NCBI GenBank assembly: GCA_030533445.1
Contig: CM060078.1
Coordinates: forward strand, 24,491,091-24,555,090
DNA from: Cyprinodon diabolis
Lineage: Eukaryota; Chordata; Actinopteri; Cyprinodontiformes; Cyprinodontidae
Reading direction: 5' to 3'
Length of the DNA stretch: 64,000 nucleotides
Under the pieces are notes generated by a model. That model was not told the DNA's origin. It searched no databases and saw nothing but the letters and a program-made list of their open reading frames with translations. This document shows, piece by piece, positions 1 through 13,491 of this stretch. Every line of letters begins with the position of its first letter. The first letter of the stretch is position 1. The position numbers were made by a program, and so were the translations under genes.

Positions 1-2814
1 AAGAGCGTATGTTCATTTGAGGTCATAAATTCAAATTAAATGACTTTGATGTCTTTGTCATAATTAATGGTTGGATGGAGCAAGACATGGTTGGGCAGTA
101 ATGGAAGTGTTGCTTTGGTATGTCAAGCCAAAAGGTATTTTTTTTGTTTACTGATCTTTCTACTTTCTGAGCTTGCCATTGGTTCAGGAAACATAGGAAC
201 CCAGATTCAACTTTCTCTTGCATATAGGTTGAAAAGCTCCAATAATCAGAGGTAGTCATACAACTTCAATGTTGTTAGATGGCTTCAACCAGCCTTTGTC
301 ACTATAGTTGTGTTGGTAGTTTGGGTATGAGATGAACACTCAAGCTGATCTTACCCATTGTAAGTCAGACCATGGCCAGGATTGCTGGTAAGATATTCCA
401 TCATATCTATTCCTTAAACTTGGATGTGGTCTCTCATAACCCCTGCTCTGTGGGGACAGGGAGCAATATCTTAAAGGATTGAGTTAAGTTCTTGGTTTTT
501 GGAATTGTGGAATTGTACCTGCTTGCAGGATATCATCTTCATTCTTCTCTGAGATTACCTTCAATAGTAACAAACCCTATTTCCTCAGTGAGCGGTATTC
601 CCTCCTGCATCATCCCATTCCCTCCAAAAACAATGGGGCAGTCAGCATAGCCTTCTTCCTATCTTTTAGAGCTTGGCTTTCAGTATGGATGTGGTAATAA
701 GGCTTTGAAATACCACAACTTGTTTTTAAAGACGTTGCCATACAAAAGGACACTTTCAGGTCCTTCAATGTTCCATATTTGAAGTAAACACCATCTGACC
801 ACTGTAGCTGGTTCCATATTCACAGGTGTTTGGAATCATGCAAGAGTCGGTTTTAAAGCACTTGGAGAAGCAGAGACCCAAAAGAGCTGCCAATAGCAGA
901 GCATAGGGCTTGTGGTCATAAAGGGATGGACATGGTCAGCTAGCGTTACTGGAACAGTTACATCCATGTCTGTCTTTCAGAGAACAGTTCCTACCCTACC
1001 ACCTGCCCTATACCCTCCCCCTCCATTGTCTGCATTTCCCTCTATGTCTGGACTCTGTTTAGACAGTCATCCCTGACTGAACCTGACTAGAAGACTTTCT
1101 TCCAAGTAGCTTTTTGTTAGCTGTAAAATAACTGCATTATTACATTATTTTTTGTAAACCATTGTCAATAAGAGCTTCTACTAAACGGATAAACACAAGA
1201 TATAATATTCTTGTAATTGAAAGCTGTTAAGGGATTAGGTTTGAGTTTAGATAAATGCTTGGATCATTCTGTGTTTTATGGAAAAGACAGAATGACTTCA
1301 TGTCGAAGAAGCCACTGTCTGTTTGGATTTAACAAATCATTGCCTGTTGTAGGGATTTGGTCCATTTCATAAAATATGGTGGCAACATTCCTGCAGCATG
1401 ACACTTGTAGGCTTATTAAAATATTACTATGGCTGGATAAGGGGTGATATGCTTTGATTTTTGTTTGCTGTCGTGTTAAAACATTCACTATATAAAAATG
1501 CAATTGTGTTTGAAAATTAAGCAAATGTACTTAATTTTGTTGATATGTTGCCATCCAAATCCTGCAAAAATCACATTTTTGTGCTATTAAGACTGACAGA
1601 TGATCAAACCTTCAGAGAAGCACCATTGCATTAGATTGGTCTTTTGACATTTACTGACTGAAGATAAAGGCTAATAAACATGTTTAGTGTGAAATAAGGA
1701 CGGTGGTCCCTTTAGTGTGCCCCAGGTACTTTTTTACTCTGTGTTTTCCATCTTTGAGTTTATAAGCTTTGTCCTGACTTGATTCAAAAGTTTGATATTA
1801 CAAAACACTGCAGCAAACCTAAATTCACACATTATTATCAAGTCTAAATTGCAGGGCCCTTAGGACCCACACTAGCTCAGCACTGTTGGAACTTTTATTC
1901 TTCCTGGCATCACAGCGTTGGACCAAGTTCCCTACTGGAAGTCAAGAGCAGATTCTCTGGCAATCCTAGCTGCAGGCTAAAAACCAATCATTCAGATAGC
2001 ATTTTACCAGCCTCAGATTATTCTTTTTTTTTTCTTTCTTAGACTTGCCATTTGTGAGCTGATGTCAAGTAGGGTTTACTTAGCCCTCATTTTTCTCTTT
2101 TCACAAGTCTGACCACCCTGCATCTTAAAAAAACTCCATTCACAGCTCTCTTTGTGATTGCATTTGTGCAAGTGTGTCTGCCATTGTGACACTTAAAGAA
2201 GTGACCATTTCTCAAAAGTTGAGTTTCACCATGTAGGAAATGTATAATTCTTCTGAATGATTTTGTGTGTGTATCCTATATACATTTATTGTCATTTTAC
2301 AGGATAAAGCCTCTGTGAATAGTGGGTTTTTATGTAAGAGACCAATACAATAAAGGGGCTCAAGTGAAGGAAGAGCATACATGTTTTTTCTTTTTCTTTA
2401 TTTCCACAAATAAAGTCAACAATTGACATGTTTCATATTTTTATCTAATGATAAGTCCCAAAACTGGTAAATAAAGTCTACCTGTGAGCAACAATCTCAG
2501 TATAAATATAAATAAAACTGTTCAATGAAGCCTTAGAGGTATATTTGAGAGTATTAGAAAACATGCTTCAATCTCTCATCCAAAAAAGCGAAAACGGTAT
2601 GGCACATCTGCAAATCAACCAAAACATGGCAGTCTAGCAACAGTGAACTGACTAGCTGCCATTCATCAGAGAAATAGCCAAGATGTCATAACGACTTTAA
2701 AGGGGATCAACAGACCCTTAGCACAAATAAAATAACGTGTTGATGGGGAAACCACTAGTTTTTCTATCCGGGTTTAGTAAAAGATTGTCAAGCAGATGGC
2801 TCATGAGAAAGACT

Positions 2815-2833
2815 CCCCCCCCCCCCCCCCCCC
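2815..2833. repeat. Poly-C run (C19)
   Basis: Nineteen consecutive C residues (G-run on the other strand). It is an isolated homopolymer in otherwise AT-rich intron. Length may be affected by sequencing error. Confidence 0.9.
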
Positions 2834-3529
2834 ATTTGCCAAAGGATATGCAGAAGACATCACTAATTGTCTGAGGTCTTATGGTAAGATTGGATAATTT
2901 GAATATTTTTGACCTGTATGCAAAATTCCTCGCATGATGGTACATATCGCCTACCTTGATATTGCCTTATCCTGCTGTGTAAGCATTTAGCCAGAACTAC
3001 AATGTAAAGCTATCAAATAAATAATACTGATGCATGAACTAGTCAAAGTTCAATTCCAATTTAGAGACTTTGGCTGCGTATTAATTATTTATTAAAGATG
3101 CCGCTCTCTGTGTAGACTGATAAGGTAACACTTTCTAAGTATGTAAAGCTTCCCAAAAACTTTTTAGATGTTTGCTTTTAAAAGCATTTAGTTGCATGTA
3201 TCACTTTCTCTTTACAACCTTTCACAACCAAGGGCTTGATCAATGCCAAAACAATCACCAAAATTACAACTTTGAAATTACATGAATTATAACATGTTTG
3301 ATTGTAAAAATGTAAATAAAGATTAAGGGGTTTTACTCTAATTCAACAGTTTTGCCTACAGATGCAGGAAGTTCACTTAGAATTAGCTTAAATGTGACTC
3401 CTTTCCAAATGTTTTTCATACCGCACTGTTTAATTTCAATCCACAACTTGCTGATGCTTTCACTTTTTTATCAATTCTTAAGATAGCAGCTCAAAATGAG
3501 ACCCTGATTAGCAAGCTGCCACTTCCATC

Positions 3530-3760
3530 ATTTAACGTCGCAGCACCGCGCTTATGTTTATTATAACAAACGTGAACGGAACATTTCTGGAGATTTAAAT
3601 CCAGCCTGCATTTCATCCCCTCCATTGTTTGATTGTATAATTATCAGCTCCTTTAATGGGTTATATTAAATAAATTATATAATTTATAGTTAATTATCTT
3701 GCTAATTAATTTAAAACCCAATGGTCTGCTTTGAAACGTACCCAGCAGGGACTCTTCCTA
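3530..3760. promoter_or_regulatory. Candidate intronic regulatory block, homeobox/SOX-like motifs
   Basis: This block has a dense set of transcription-factor-like words: ccattgttt (3622-3630, SOX-like), ataattat (3637-3644), taattat (3691-3697) and taattaat (3703-3710, homeodomain-like). It lies in complex, non-repetitive sequence. Such blocks in large vertebrate genes are often conserved enhancers, but conservation cannot be tested here. It could equally be random AT-rich DNA. Confidence 0.25.
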
Positions 3761-6700
3761 TCCTGTCTCCTCCTCCCCCTCGCCCTCATTTCTCCTCTTC
3801 TCCTCGGTGCCCTTTGGTCATCTTGATACTTGAAATATTTCATAGACAGGCGCTCTGTTTACCCATATGGCCAAGTGCATAAAAGCTCACCACTTGCACA
3901 CATTGCCCACACACCTGTCACTTTCTTAAAGTGAAACACTCAAAGTTAAAGGTCAGCGCTGGCTCAAGGTTGTCTCTCTCTTTTCCCTTAGAGAGCTCTC
4001 TCAGGTGGACACAGGCTCACACTCAGACGAAGACATGACATTACAAAAAGCCGTCTCAGAGAGGCTATGGGGGGACCAATGAATAATTTAACCCCTAACA
4101 TCATATTTTCTCCTGCCAGTAATGTATCCACAAACACCGCCGTTCTCTGTGGGTGTGTGCCATTGCAAGAATTGCCCCTTTCATTCAGCGGACGCCCCCT
4201 GCATGCCGAGGGGTGGCTGCAGCGCGGTGTGATGTGTGGGTCTGTTATCAGAGCTGTAGGGATGACAGACACACAGCCCTAGAGCTGACTTCCTGGAATT
4301 GCATTTTGTTGGCCGTCTCCAATATGAGACCTGTCACCTCATTCCCTCCAGGCCATGCAAACCGTGATTGAGGCATTTCTATGAGGTGTCACTATCGAGG
4401 GTACACACTTGTCTGATTTTTGTGTTTGTATCTGCAGCTGCGCAATAGTAATAGGCTGCAGAAGAGTTTAATACGTTTTCAATTATATGTCCTCTACTTA
4501 TCGCAGTTTTTTTTCTTCCTCTCCCCATTTTCATTTTCTTGTCGTCTCTTCCTTCTACCCTTGAGTCGCCCTCACTTCTTTCTTTACTCACTTCTTCACC
4601 TCCCTTGCCCCCTTCTTCGGTCTTCTGTCAACACTGTCATAGTTCAGGAAGCCCTTCAGTGCATTACAGACCTATCACCAGTGGTTCTCTTTACAGCACT
4701 TTCTCGTTCTGAATTCAATCAGGCTTAAATGGAGTGCCCAGAACCATTTCAATTTACTGCCTGGATTCAACGGGATGGATAGTCCTACACCAGCAGAAAG
4801 GTCTAAAAGGAACTGGGGGCTGAGAGAGCAGACTGTTGGAGGTAAGGTATGGAGAAGAGGGAGAGAACTGCACCGAATTGCTGCCACAGAGAGATAACAC
4901 AGAAAGAGAAGTAAAAATAGAAGGAGGAATGGGAATTAGTGGAGAGCAGGATGAGGGAGAAAAGGAGGTGAAAGGGGGACAGGCTGAAGTGTTAAAGAAA
5001 ATAAAAGGCTATGAAGGGTGCAGAAACGGAGAAAAGAGGAAGTAGACATCAGAAATTATTTTTCAATTTGGCATCATAGATATCATTAGAGTATATACAT
5101 CCCTTAATCCTTATCAATCTTTATATTTATACCTTCATATCTGCCACTTCTTAATTTTTTTAATGAGCATATATGACTAGAAATGTGTAGATATTGTTAG
5201 AATTGTTAATACATTACAAGTTTATTGTAAATTATATAAATTGTTAAAAAATAGGTGGTAGTTTAAATCTAAAACATGTTGACCAGCTGTTTGTTGGTTG
5301 ATTTGAATCCAACTCATTACATAAAGGAAAAGTGTTTTATTGGCGCTTATTGAACGGCAGCTGCAAAGTCAACCTGAAATTAAACATGAAGATGTTTTTA
5401 TCTAAGCTTACAAAAACCGACCTCGACTCGCCGGTTCTCTTCAGGGCAACTTTTCATTCATTTTCTCTCTTTGGGCCAAACTAGAGTCGTGTCAAACTTG
5501 GCTTGCAGCTCTTTGTGTGTTCTTCTGCAGGTTAAGTGTTTTTCTCAGTACTTTTCAGGCGAATTGAAAAGTGCCTTAACACTTGGCTCTCTCAGGAATA
5601 GTTGCCATTTCAGGCTTGCTGAGTCATTCACCGAACCATGAGTGTCCTTCCGTGGCTCTGGAGTTTATACCATCTCCCATCAACCCTGCTTAGAATAGGT
5701 TGTAATATGTATAAGCATGGGTTAAATTACTTTTGAATTCTTAGTGCTATATATATAAAAAATAAATAATGTTTTCTCACATTCTGCATTCATTTTAAAA
5801 GATTAGATCTTTTGAATCGCTGACGTTGTGACACAAAAGGTACAACATTATAGATAGCAGCTCTTCTGGAACTGTGAACCAGATAAATTGTAAGGTTCCC
5901 GCTTACTTTTCCCATATGTGTATGTGTCCTTAGTCTGTATGTTGATATAAAATGTTGCTATTGCTTAGTCTTGTATTTATATATGACCTTTTTGTTTAGA
6001 AATTGTTTCAATATTATTTTTCAGGCATTTGACAATGATACTGATTCTTTCTTTTTGTATTCTCCGTACCTCTGCGCCAGTTTAGTCTGAGTGGTAAACT
6101 TTAATCAAGTATGGATTATTTCTTATGTATGCTTTAATTCATACTGTTATGACTTTTTTTTTCTATGAAGCAGCTCACTTAACACTTTAGTGAAAGCCTT
6201 CATCTCTCAGTAGGGGTCATATCAATGTATTTGATTGCTGGCTTTTTCTTTTAGTTTTTCTTTTTGATCATTTTTTTTCAGCTTATCATTCGTCCAATGT
6301 AATCATTTGTACTCTGATGATTGATTTTTTTTGTTTTTCCTTTTACTTCTAGTTTAATTTATAAAAGGATTACCACTCCTCTGTCGGAGGCTACAAAGAA
6401 CAATCCTTGTTATTCAGGCTTGTTTTGTAAGCTGGAGATAACCACTTCAGTGCTAAAGTCATCAGGAGAGTACCTGAAGTAGTTTTTGTTTTCACCTGAC
6501 CCTCTGACGGTGCATTTGTGTCTTAGCTAAGCAATTGGTAGCTGCTATCAAGAAAATAAGCAATTAAAGAAGCCTTTCACCCACATGCCCCTGTCTCAAA
6601 CAGGGCCATCACCTGCTTCTCTGCCCGTATCGACTTATATTGTACAGTCTGCACAAAAGCAGTGATTTAGTCCCACTAGCCTCCCATTGTGGCATTCAGG

Positions 6701-7116
6701 CATCTTTGCCTCTCCGTGGTCTTAATGGCTCAATGTTGCTTGTGAGAAAGTTGAATCCCTTCTCGTGTCCTACAGCCATCCTCTATTCACAAGACGGCAA
6801 ATTAGGAAAGCAGGAAAAATACAACTGTTAACAGCCATTAAAATAAATGGGAGAAAGGCTATATTTTCCCTGGAGGGGGGTTGCTGAATTATTGCCGTTA
6901 AATTGCAGTAACAAAGTAGAATTCTCGTCAAGGTAGAGTTTAGAATATTTTAGCCACTTATAAATATGAAATGAAGTTAAATTTAGAGCTGTACAATATC
7001 TAAAATTGAAGTATTGTTGGCAATATAAGTGTGGACAATCACCAAGGACTGCTTAGACGCACAGGTAGGATATAGCACTTTAACTGGCATGCATTGACTC
7101 TGCGCATACATAAGTT

Positions 7117-7831
7117 TACCCCATTTACACTACCCTTGAAAAACCGATCCATGCTGAGACCGGTCCGAGCTCGGATCAGTTAACCAGGCCGAGCTCGGTT
7201 CTGACGACCATTTACACATCACGCTATCTTGGTTCCTCGACTCCTCGCCTCCTAGTGACGATCTGCCGTATTACTGCCAGTATTGAAGGAGGAAATCAAG
7301 CAGTTGGTGGCGGTAATGCACCAAAAGTTGTTTGCCAACCGCCATAAAACACAAGAAGACAAAGAAGGAGGCAATCAAGCAAATCAAAATGGTGACTCCC
7401 ATCACATTCAGAAAGTTAAGCTTGATAATTATTGCTGTACTTCGGTGTTATTATTTAAAATGCCATTATTTAAAATGTTTGGTGGAGAAGATTTCGATTG
7501 TTGTTTATAGTTGTTCTTCTTCTGTTTTGTGTTGGTTGGCAAGCCACTTCCGGAGGGGCATTACCGCCAACTACTGGAATGGAGTGTGAATCGGGATGTG
7601 CAGCCAGACGGAGATGAAGCGTTCTGCTCATGCGCTCTTGTTATCAGAGAACCGAGCCAGGGAAAAACCGAGCCGAGCCCACCTCTGGAACTGGTCTGCA
7701 GTTAGCGCGATCCGGTTGTTTCTAGCTCGGTTCAGTTCAGTTTGCTTTCCATTTACACAGGATAAGTTATCTCAGTTACTGAGCTCGGACCGGTCTCGGC
7801 ACGGTTTTTCAAGGGTAGAGTAAATGGGGTA
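7117..7831. mobile_element. MITE-A copy 1, non-autonomous DNA transposon
   Basis: A 715-bp element bounded by inverted repeats: taccccatttacactaccc on the left and the complementary gggtagagtaaatggggta on the right. The inverted similarity reaches about 50-60 bp inward, including gaccggtccgagctc, with a few extra bases on the left arm. Subterminal copies of ccgagctcgg occur at 7165-7174 and 7189-7198, with gagctcgg at 7781-7788. An inner inverted pair (ccatttacaca near 7209 and 7749) is nested inside. No transposase frame is recognisable. Target duplication is unclear (perhaps TA). A second, diverged copy in the same orientation lies at 52131-52834. The superfamily was not identified. Confidence 0.8.
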
Positions 7832-9276
7832 GTTGCAGTATATTTGGACTCTTAACTGCTTTAATTCACCTGATGAGGGCTGAAAAGGTTAACTGGTGGG
7901 GACATTGTGTAATAGTTAAAGAAAATGTTTTTAAAAATAACTAACATCAGTAAAAATATCCCAGTCTTATATTTTACAAACAATATTGCAAAACAACCCA
8001 TCATCTCAAGGTACTTTACAGATCTAGTTCCTATATTTCTTATATAAAATCCAGTTGAGTAAGTTGAGTGAGATGTTCATCTCTGACCAAGTCCTTCCAT
8101 TACAGTCAAAGCATTTTATCCCACTTGGAACATATGACATATGTAATTCAGTCACAGCTATGATACAGCAAAATAAAAGTAAAAACATTAAAGTAGAACC
8201 TACAATGTTGTGTGCATGGTGAGAAGTTATCCATTCATTCATGTTAAATTAAGAACAAGATTTGGAGCAGTGGCAAGAATGTGGGGACAGGCAAGAAACA
8301 ACCCCAGGAGTATTTGGATTCATAAAACTAGAATTAAATGTACAAGTCTAAAACTCTAAGTAATATTCAGAAATGCATACTATGCAACAATTCAATAAAA
8401 GGGTTTACATGTATACATAAAACCTCTTTGTTATTTGGGAATAATACTATTTGGCAGAAAAAAACCCTCAGTATTTAATGTTATCACCAATGAGCCCCTC
8501 ATACCCGAGGAAGGTCTACGTTTTTTGTTGTTGTTATTGAGACATTTTTGCTCCCGTGAAGCTCATTTAGTTTCCTCATTGGAACCTGATAGAGTCTGAG
8601 AAGAAAAATAAAGATTAGGGTGATGGCACGGAGACATTCCCACTTGAAAAACCTCAGATTTTAAATTAGCATTTCAGCTGTCTAATCCTGTCCAAAAGGT
8701 TTCTGGGAAAATGCAGATCAATTCCCGAAAGATTTAATTGGCATATTGTACCCAAACCAGCAGAACATGCAGTTTCAAGTTATGATTCCTTTCTTCTGTG
8801 TGCATTCGTCGAGACTTAAGCCTTTTCTGACAATAAAGAGAACCAGCATTAAATCTTTTCTTTTATGCCTGGAAAGACTTGCAGCTCAGGGTGACTTTTG
8901 GTGGCATTAGGGAAGCAAAGAATAGAATCACTGAGCTAGCATCAGTTTGTGTGCACCTGAAAGCACCTTGACCATATTACTGCTCTCCAGAAAAGACTAA
9001 CGAGGGACATACTCTTCCATACAATTAGAGGGAGATAAAGAGATGGAGGGTGGGGAGCATGCTGTGGCAAGATGGAGGACTAGGCCAATAGCGGCTGTAA
9101 GGTGGTGATTTGTCTTTGAGGCTCTGTGGTGTTGGTGTTGGCAGCGTCAGCTAAACAAGGCCATCTCATTTCCTGTTGTCTGCAGGAAGCGGCTGTCTGC
9201 TACTGCTGCTGCTGCTTCTCAGAGCCCCCGGTCATCAATCTCCCCTTTTTAATTGGTCTGCACCACACTGCGACAT

Positions 9277-9315
9277 GCCAGCACACACACATTCCCACAC
9301 ACACACACACACACG
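9277..9315. repeat. Interrupted (CA)n microsatellite
   Basis: cagcacacacacattcccac followed by a (CA)10 run; interrupted CA repeat in the first intron segment. Confidence 0.85.
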
Positions 9316-10103
9316 AACTGAGACCTATTTACACAAACTTTCACACACAATCTTGCACATGTATTGACAGAAATATGTGCAGAGATAGAAATGCCAAAGT
9401 GGGCGATTACACGTGAGGGCACAGCCTCATGCCATGTAAAGACCTGGAGTCACCTGACCTTTTCCACTTTACTTCATTTTGTTTTTATTCTCACTTTAAA
9501 TGGGAGTTAATTAAGTCTGTTCCTCATTAACTCCATAAACTCCATGTTTTTTAATGGCTCAGGAAAATTAAAGCGTTGGAAGATTACAGCCTGATTTTAC
9601 ATGACAAAGATAAATAAATGTGAAATATTTATTTGATCCTGAGATTGGAATAAAATCTTCATGTTTTCTTATTCTCACAGACACTTCTTACCTCTATGCG
9701 GTACAGTTTTGAACCTGTCAGTAGTTTTTTCTCTTGTCATATGCTTGCACATTGCGTGTAACTCAAAACAAATGCAGATAAGTTGTTTGATCTTTAAAGT
9801 GTGATAGTACATCAACTCCATGCTCCTATTCCTCAGCGGTAAACCTTTAAACTAATACCATATTGATGAGAAGAGTGCTTATTCTCCTGTGTACTCTTGT
9901 TTATTTGATTTCAGACAGAATATTGTCTAGAGGTCATATAGGTAGTGTGATGACTGTGATTGATCACTTTAAAATTTAGTTAACCTGAAAAAAAAGGTCC
10001 ATTTATCAGGGCTAATATTTCACATATGACCAAGTGTCCAATAGATGTACTTTGCATATCCTGAGTTGTAAAGTTTCCAATTGTACGGTGCTGGTGTATA
10101 TAA

Positions 10104-10376
10104 ACCTCAGTCAGACTTGACAGATGGCCGCTCCCACTGAGCCTGGTTCAGCTGGAGGTTTATTTCTGTTAAAAGGGAGTTTTTTCCTCTCCACTGTCGC
10201 TTCAAGCATGCTTGGTGTTAGGGATTGTCTTAGAGTAAATAATTCAATACAATCAACTGGTTTTCCTTAGACAGAAAATTTAATCAATCTGACTGTATGA
10301 TCTGGTTAAACTCTAAAGTGCCTTGAGATGACATGTGTTGTGAATTGGCGCTATATAAATAAACTGAATTGAATTA
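10104..10376 (+). repeat. Fish interspersed repeat (gaattgaatt-tailed)
   Basis: Contains the signature ttttttcctctccactgtcgc, the segment taaagtgccttgagatgac and the ending ggcgctatataaataaactg followed by a short gaattgaatt tail. I recognise this combination as a repeat scattered through many teleost genomes. It has no coding content. The simple tail suggests a retroposed 3' end, but the class is not certain. A short reverse-oriented fragment of the same tail region is at about 33702-33760. Confidence 0.65.
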
Positions 10377-11498
10377 AAATTAAGTTTATTGTGAGTGCAG
10401 GCTGTATCAGGCTGCCTCATCAGCTGTTAATCATTCCTCAGGAAAAAATGTTCAACATCTAAGAGACCCAGAAAAGAATACTGGTTATAAAACATTGAGG
10501 TTTGCTCTATTCTTCGTGGGCTTGGAGAGAACTGTGGAGACCATGTGGACCAACCATTGGTTGAGTGTTTAACATCTGAATGTTTATGATGATCTCTTGC
10601 TAAATAGTGTCCAATTGGTGTAAAGATTATCAACGTCTGTTGTTTTACCTTGATAAATTCAACAAACCTCCTTGGAGTTTTAATTTTTTTTATTTCATAC
10701 TCTGAAATAGCACATATATCTACTAATAGTATGTTAATGATAAAACTTGTAAGATCCCTACTTCAAAAAATACCTGTGAAAAATCTCTCTCTGTGGAAAT
10801 TTGATACTGAAGACTTCAAAACGTCTGCTCTCAGACAGTATTCTCCTTTTGTATAAAAGTAAAGTTTTAAAGTAAAAGAAAGAAAAAAAAAAGGCAGGGA
10901 AAAAACAATGTCGTCTCTGCAAGGTCCTTAGATGGCAGTGGATGCATGTTATGATCCCTCTGCTTTGGCATGTCGGCCTTCACCAACTCCTATAGTCACA
11001 TTGCCTACTCCAGTCTAAATACTATTATTTTTCTAGTCGACTTGGTAGGTGGAAAACACAGGTGTCCCTGAAAAGATGTAAACCAAAGCCTTCTAAAGTT
11101 TTATTTAAATCTACAATATGCTTTTGAAAGAGGTATGTTGTGGTTTAGTAGTATTTCTTTCTGTATTGCTTTTCTGTAACAGGATTTGTGACAGATTTTT
11201 GTTGTTTTTGTTGATGATAATTATAGAATGGGGCACTTCCAAGAAATATCTTAAATGCATGTTATGCTATTCAGATGCTCGGTCTACACTAATGAATGAT
11301 ATTGTGAAGAGGAACCAACTGAGGTGCAGCTTTACCTATGTTTTGACTGATTTAGCTCATGATCCCCATGATTGGGGTCACATTAAGGCAGATTCTAGAG
11401 CGGTGATCTTTTTCCCCCTGCTAAGTTGGTCATGTAATATGGAAAATGGAGAACATGTTGCTTCTCAACACTTATAATTTAAAAAAACAGTGTGTAAC

Positions 11499-11894
11499 GT
11501 GCTGATGAAGGTTCTCAGTCATCCAGGTCATAGTCATTCCGTAAAAATTCAAAGAATATCCACTGGACTTGGTTTCGAAGATTTGAAGACGTTTCGCCAC
11601 CTCTCCAGGAAGCTTTCTCAATTCAAATGGCTGGATCCGCAGTGAGTTTTAGTCTTATATAGACAAAGCCTTGTATCGCTTGGACTGGGTCTGGGACTGG
11701 GTCGTTTGGTTACATCGTTAGCCTTTCAGGCTAACGATGGAACCAAATGGCATGTTTCCAAGCGATACAAGGCTTTGTCTATAAAAGACTCAAACTCACT
11801 GCGGATCCAGCCATTTGAATTGAGAAAGCTTCCTGGAGAGGTGGCGAAACGTCTTCGAAACCAAGTCCAGTGGATATTTTTTGAATTTTTACGG
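11499..11894. mobile_element. Head-to-head hairpin element with 16-bp target duplication
   Basis: Two copies of the same ~190-bp sequence are joined in inverted orientation. The left arm (from ttccgtaaaaattc at 11537) is complementary to the right arm (ending gaatttttacggaa at 11896). They meet at a near-perfect inner palindrome, catcgttagcct/aggctaacgatg, around 11714-11740. The insertion is flanked by the direct repeat aaaaacagtgtgtaac at 11483-11498 and 11895-11910, the length range of target-primed retroelements rather than typical DNA transposons. A linear copy lies at 24749. Penelope-like retroelements are known to leave inverted partial copies with duplications of similar size, so that family is a possibility, not a demonstration. 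Confidence 0.75.
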
Positions 11895-13491
11895 AAAAAC
11901 AGTGTGTAACATTTTATTTGAAATAAATCAAGTATTGCTTTCAAAAATATGAATTCTGCCAAAGTCTAATAAGAAATCAAAGATTAAAGAGTACCTGAAG
12001 CTTAAATTGAGTTGTTTATAAATACATGGGTGGTGATTCACCACATAGAGGGTGCCATGTTGGGACGCCATCTTTCATTACAGTAGCTGAAAGGGGACAA
12101 ACATGTTTGCCTTGAGCATTTTACATGTATATGAAGATGTGTCGTGTGGAGAAGTAGATCCTTCTGCTTGACATTTTCTCTTAAAATAGCAGACCATCCA
12201 CACTCTTTGCTCTGCTATTGGGAAGAGAAAGTAACCAAGAAAAAAATAATAATAACAGCGAGAAAACATCCACAACGGTGTAGCTTTTACCAGATGGATA
12301 CAACTCATGAGGGAGCCTGTCTTCAAAACAGTTGATTGAATATAACAGTAAAGTTTATTTAATTCTATGTTCGAAAAAAGGGCAGAGTAGTCCAGTAGTA
12401 ATCCTCCCAGCAGCTTGTTAGCTTGCCTACATCGTATGAGCTCTGCAGCTTCCATAGTAGTTTTTATCACACTCATTGGTGAGGCTTCTTTATTTGTAGT
12501 TAATTTAGTGCACCATTAGAAGGGAGGCTTTAAGAAGCACATGAATGTTACTTAAAATTCATTTTCTTGGTGATAATACAACAACAACATATTTGAATGA
12601 ACATTTTTTAAATTTCAAAGAAATGCAGTTATATCTTAAATTCAGTAAACATTGAGCTAATAGTCACATATTTTCATTGATTTACCTCTGTAACCAAGGT
12701 TTCATCTGATTTAAAAGTTTAAAAGGATTTCTCATTTTCAAATCATTGTGAGGTTAAGCATAAAACCATGAGAAACAATCACCACTAATAGACCGTGATA
12801 ATGATTACTTTTCTGTGAAATCCATTATAGTTGTTATGTAGCCAGTGTTCAGAGAAGGTCACATGAGTCTAGGCTCCGCTATTAAACTGTTTTAATTTTG
12901 CTGTTTAAAGTAAAGGTTCTGATTATAAAGCCCATTTATACCTTCAGCTGCAAGCATATAGACACACTCACTCACTCACTCACACTCACCTAATTTCCAT
13001 AAAAATTTGCATATTGCTGTCTTCCTTTTTTGTTTTTGTTTTTTCAAAAAAGACACATGCCGATGGCAACACACGCACTGACACGTGTACTGTAAGCACA
13101 TACACCTTAAGCATCCGAAAAGCCTTCAGTGAATGTGATGCAGCATCAGGGGCCAAGAGGAGAGCAGGAAACGGTGAGAAGTGTGTTGCAGACGTAGGCG
13201 GTGTGTGGGAAGACCATATGCATTTCATCAGGGAATGATGAAAACACATAGATGCACACTTAATCACATGCAGTACTGTCACATATAACAAAAAAATTAA
13301 AAAATCTGATTTCTTGTTTTATTTTCTTGGTTTTACCCTCATGCACACACCTTCAGCAAATTCTGTACAGGTTGCAGTTGGTAAACACCAACTGGAATCT
13401 TAATTCTGTCTTGAAAATTGTTTGGAATAAAGGAAAATAGGTTTTCTGTTAACTGGTCATGCAGCCAAACCAGACAGAGAAAGCAGACACA

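Noticed and set aside
11118..11477. 119-codon + strand open frame
   Set aside because: Hydrophobic start from a T-rich tract; no family resemblance and no supporting signals.
11706..11909. 67-codon frame inside the hairpin
   Set aside because: Arises from one arm of the inverted repeat; its sequence is explained by the repeat.
12078..12476. 132-codon minus-strand open frame
   Set aside because: No recognisable domain, low-complexity Tyr/Phe stretch from an (ATT)n-like run, no splice or promoter context; likely chance.
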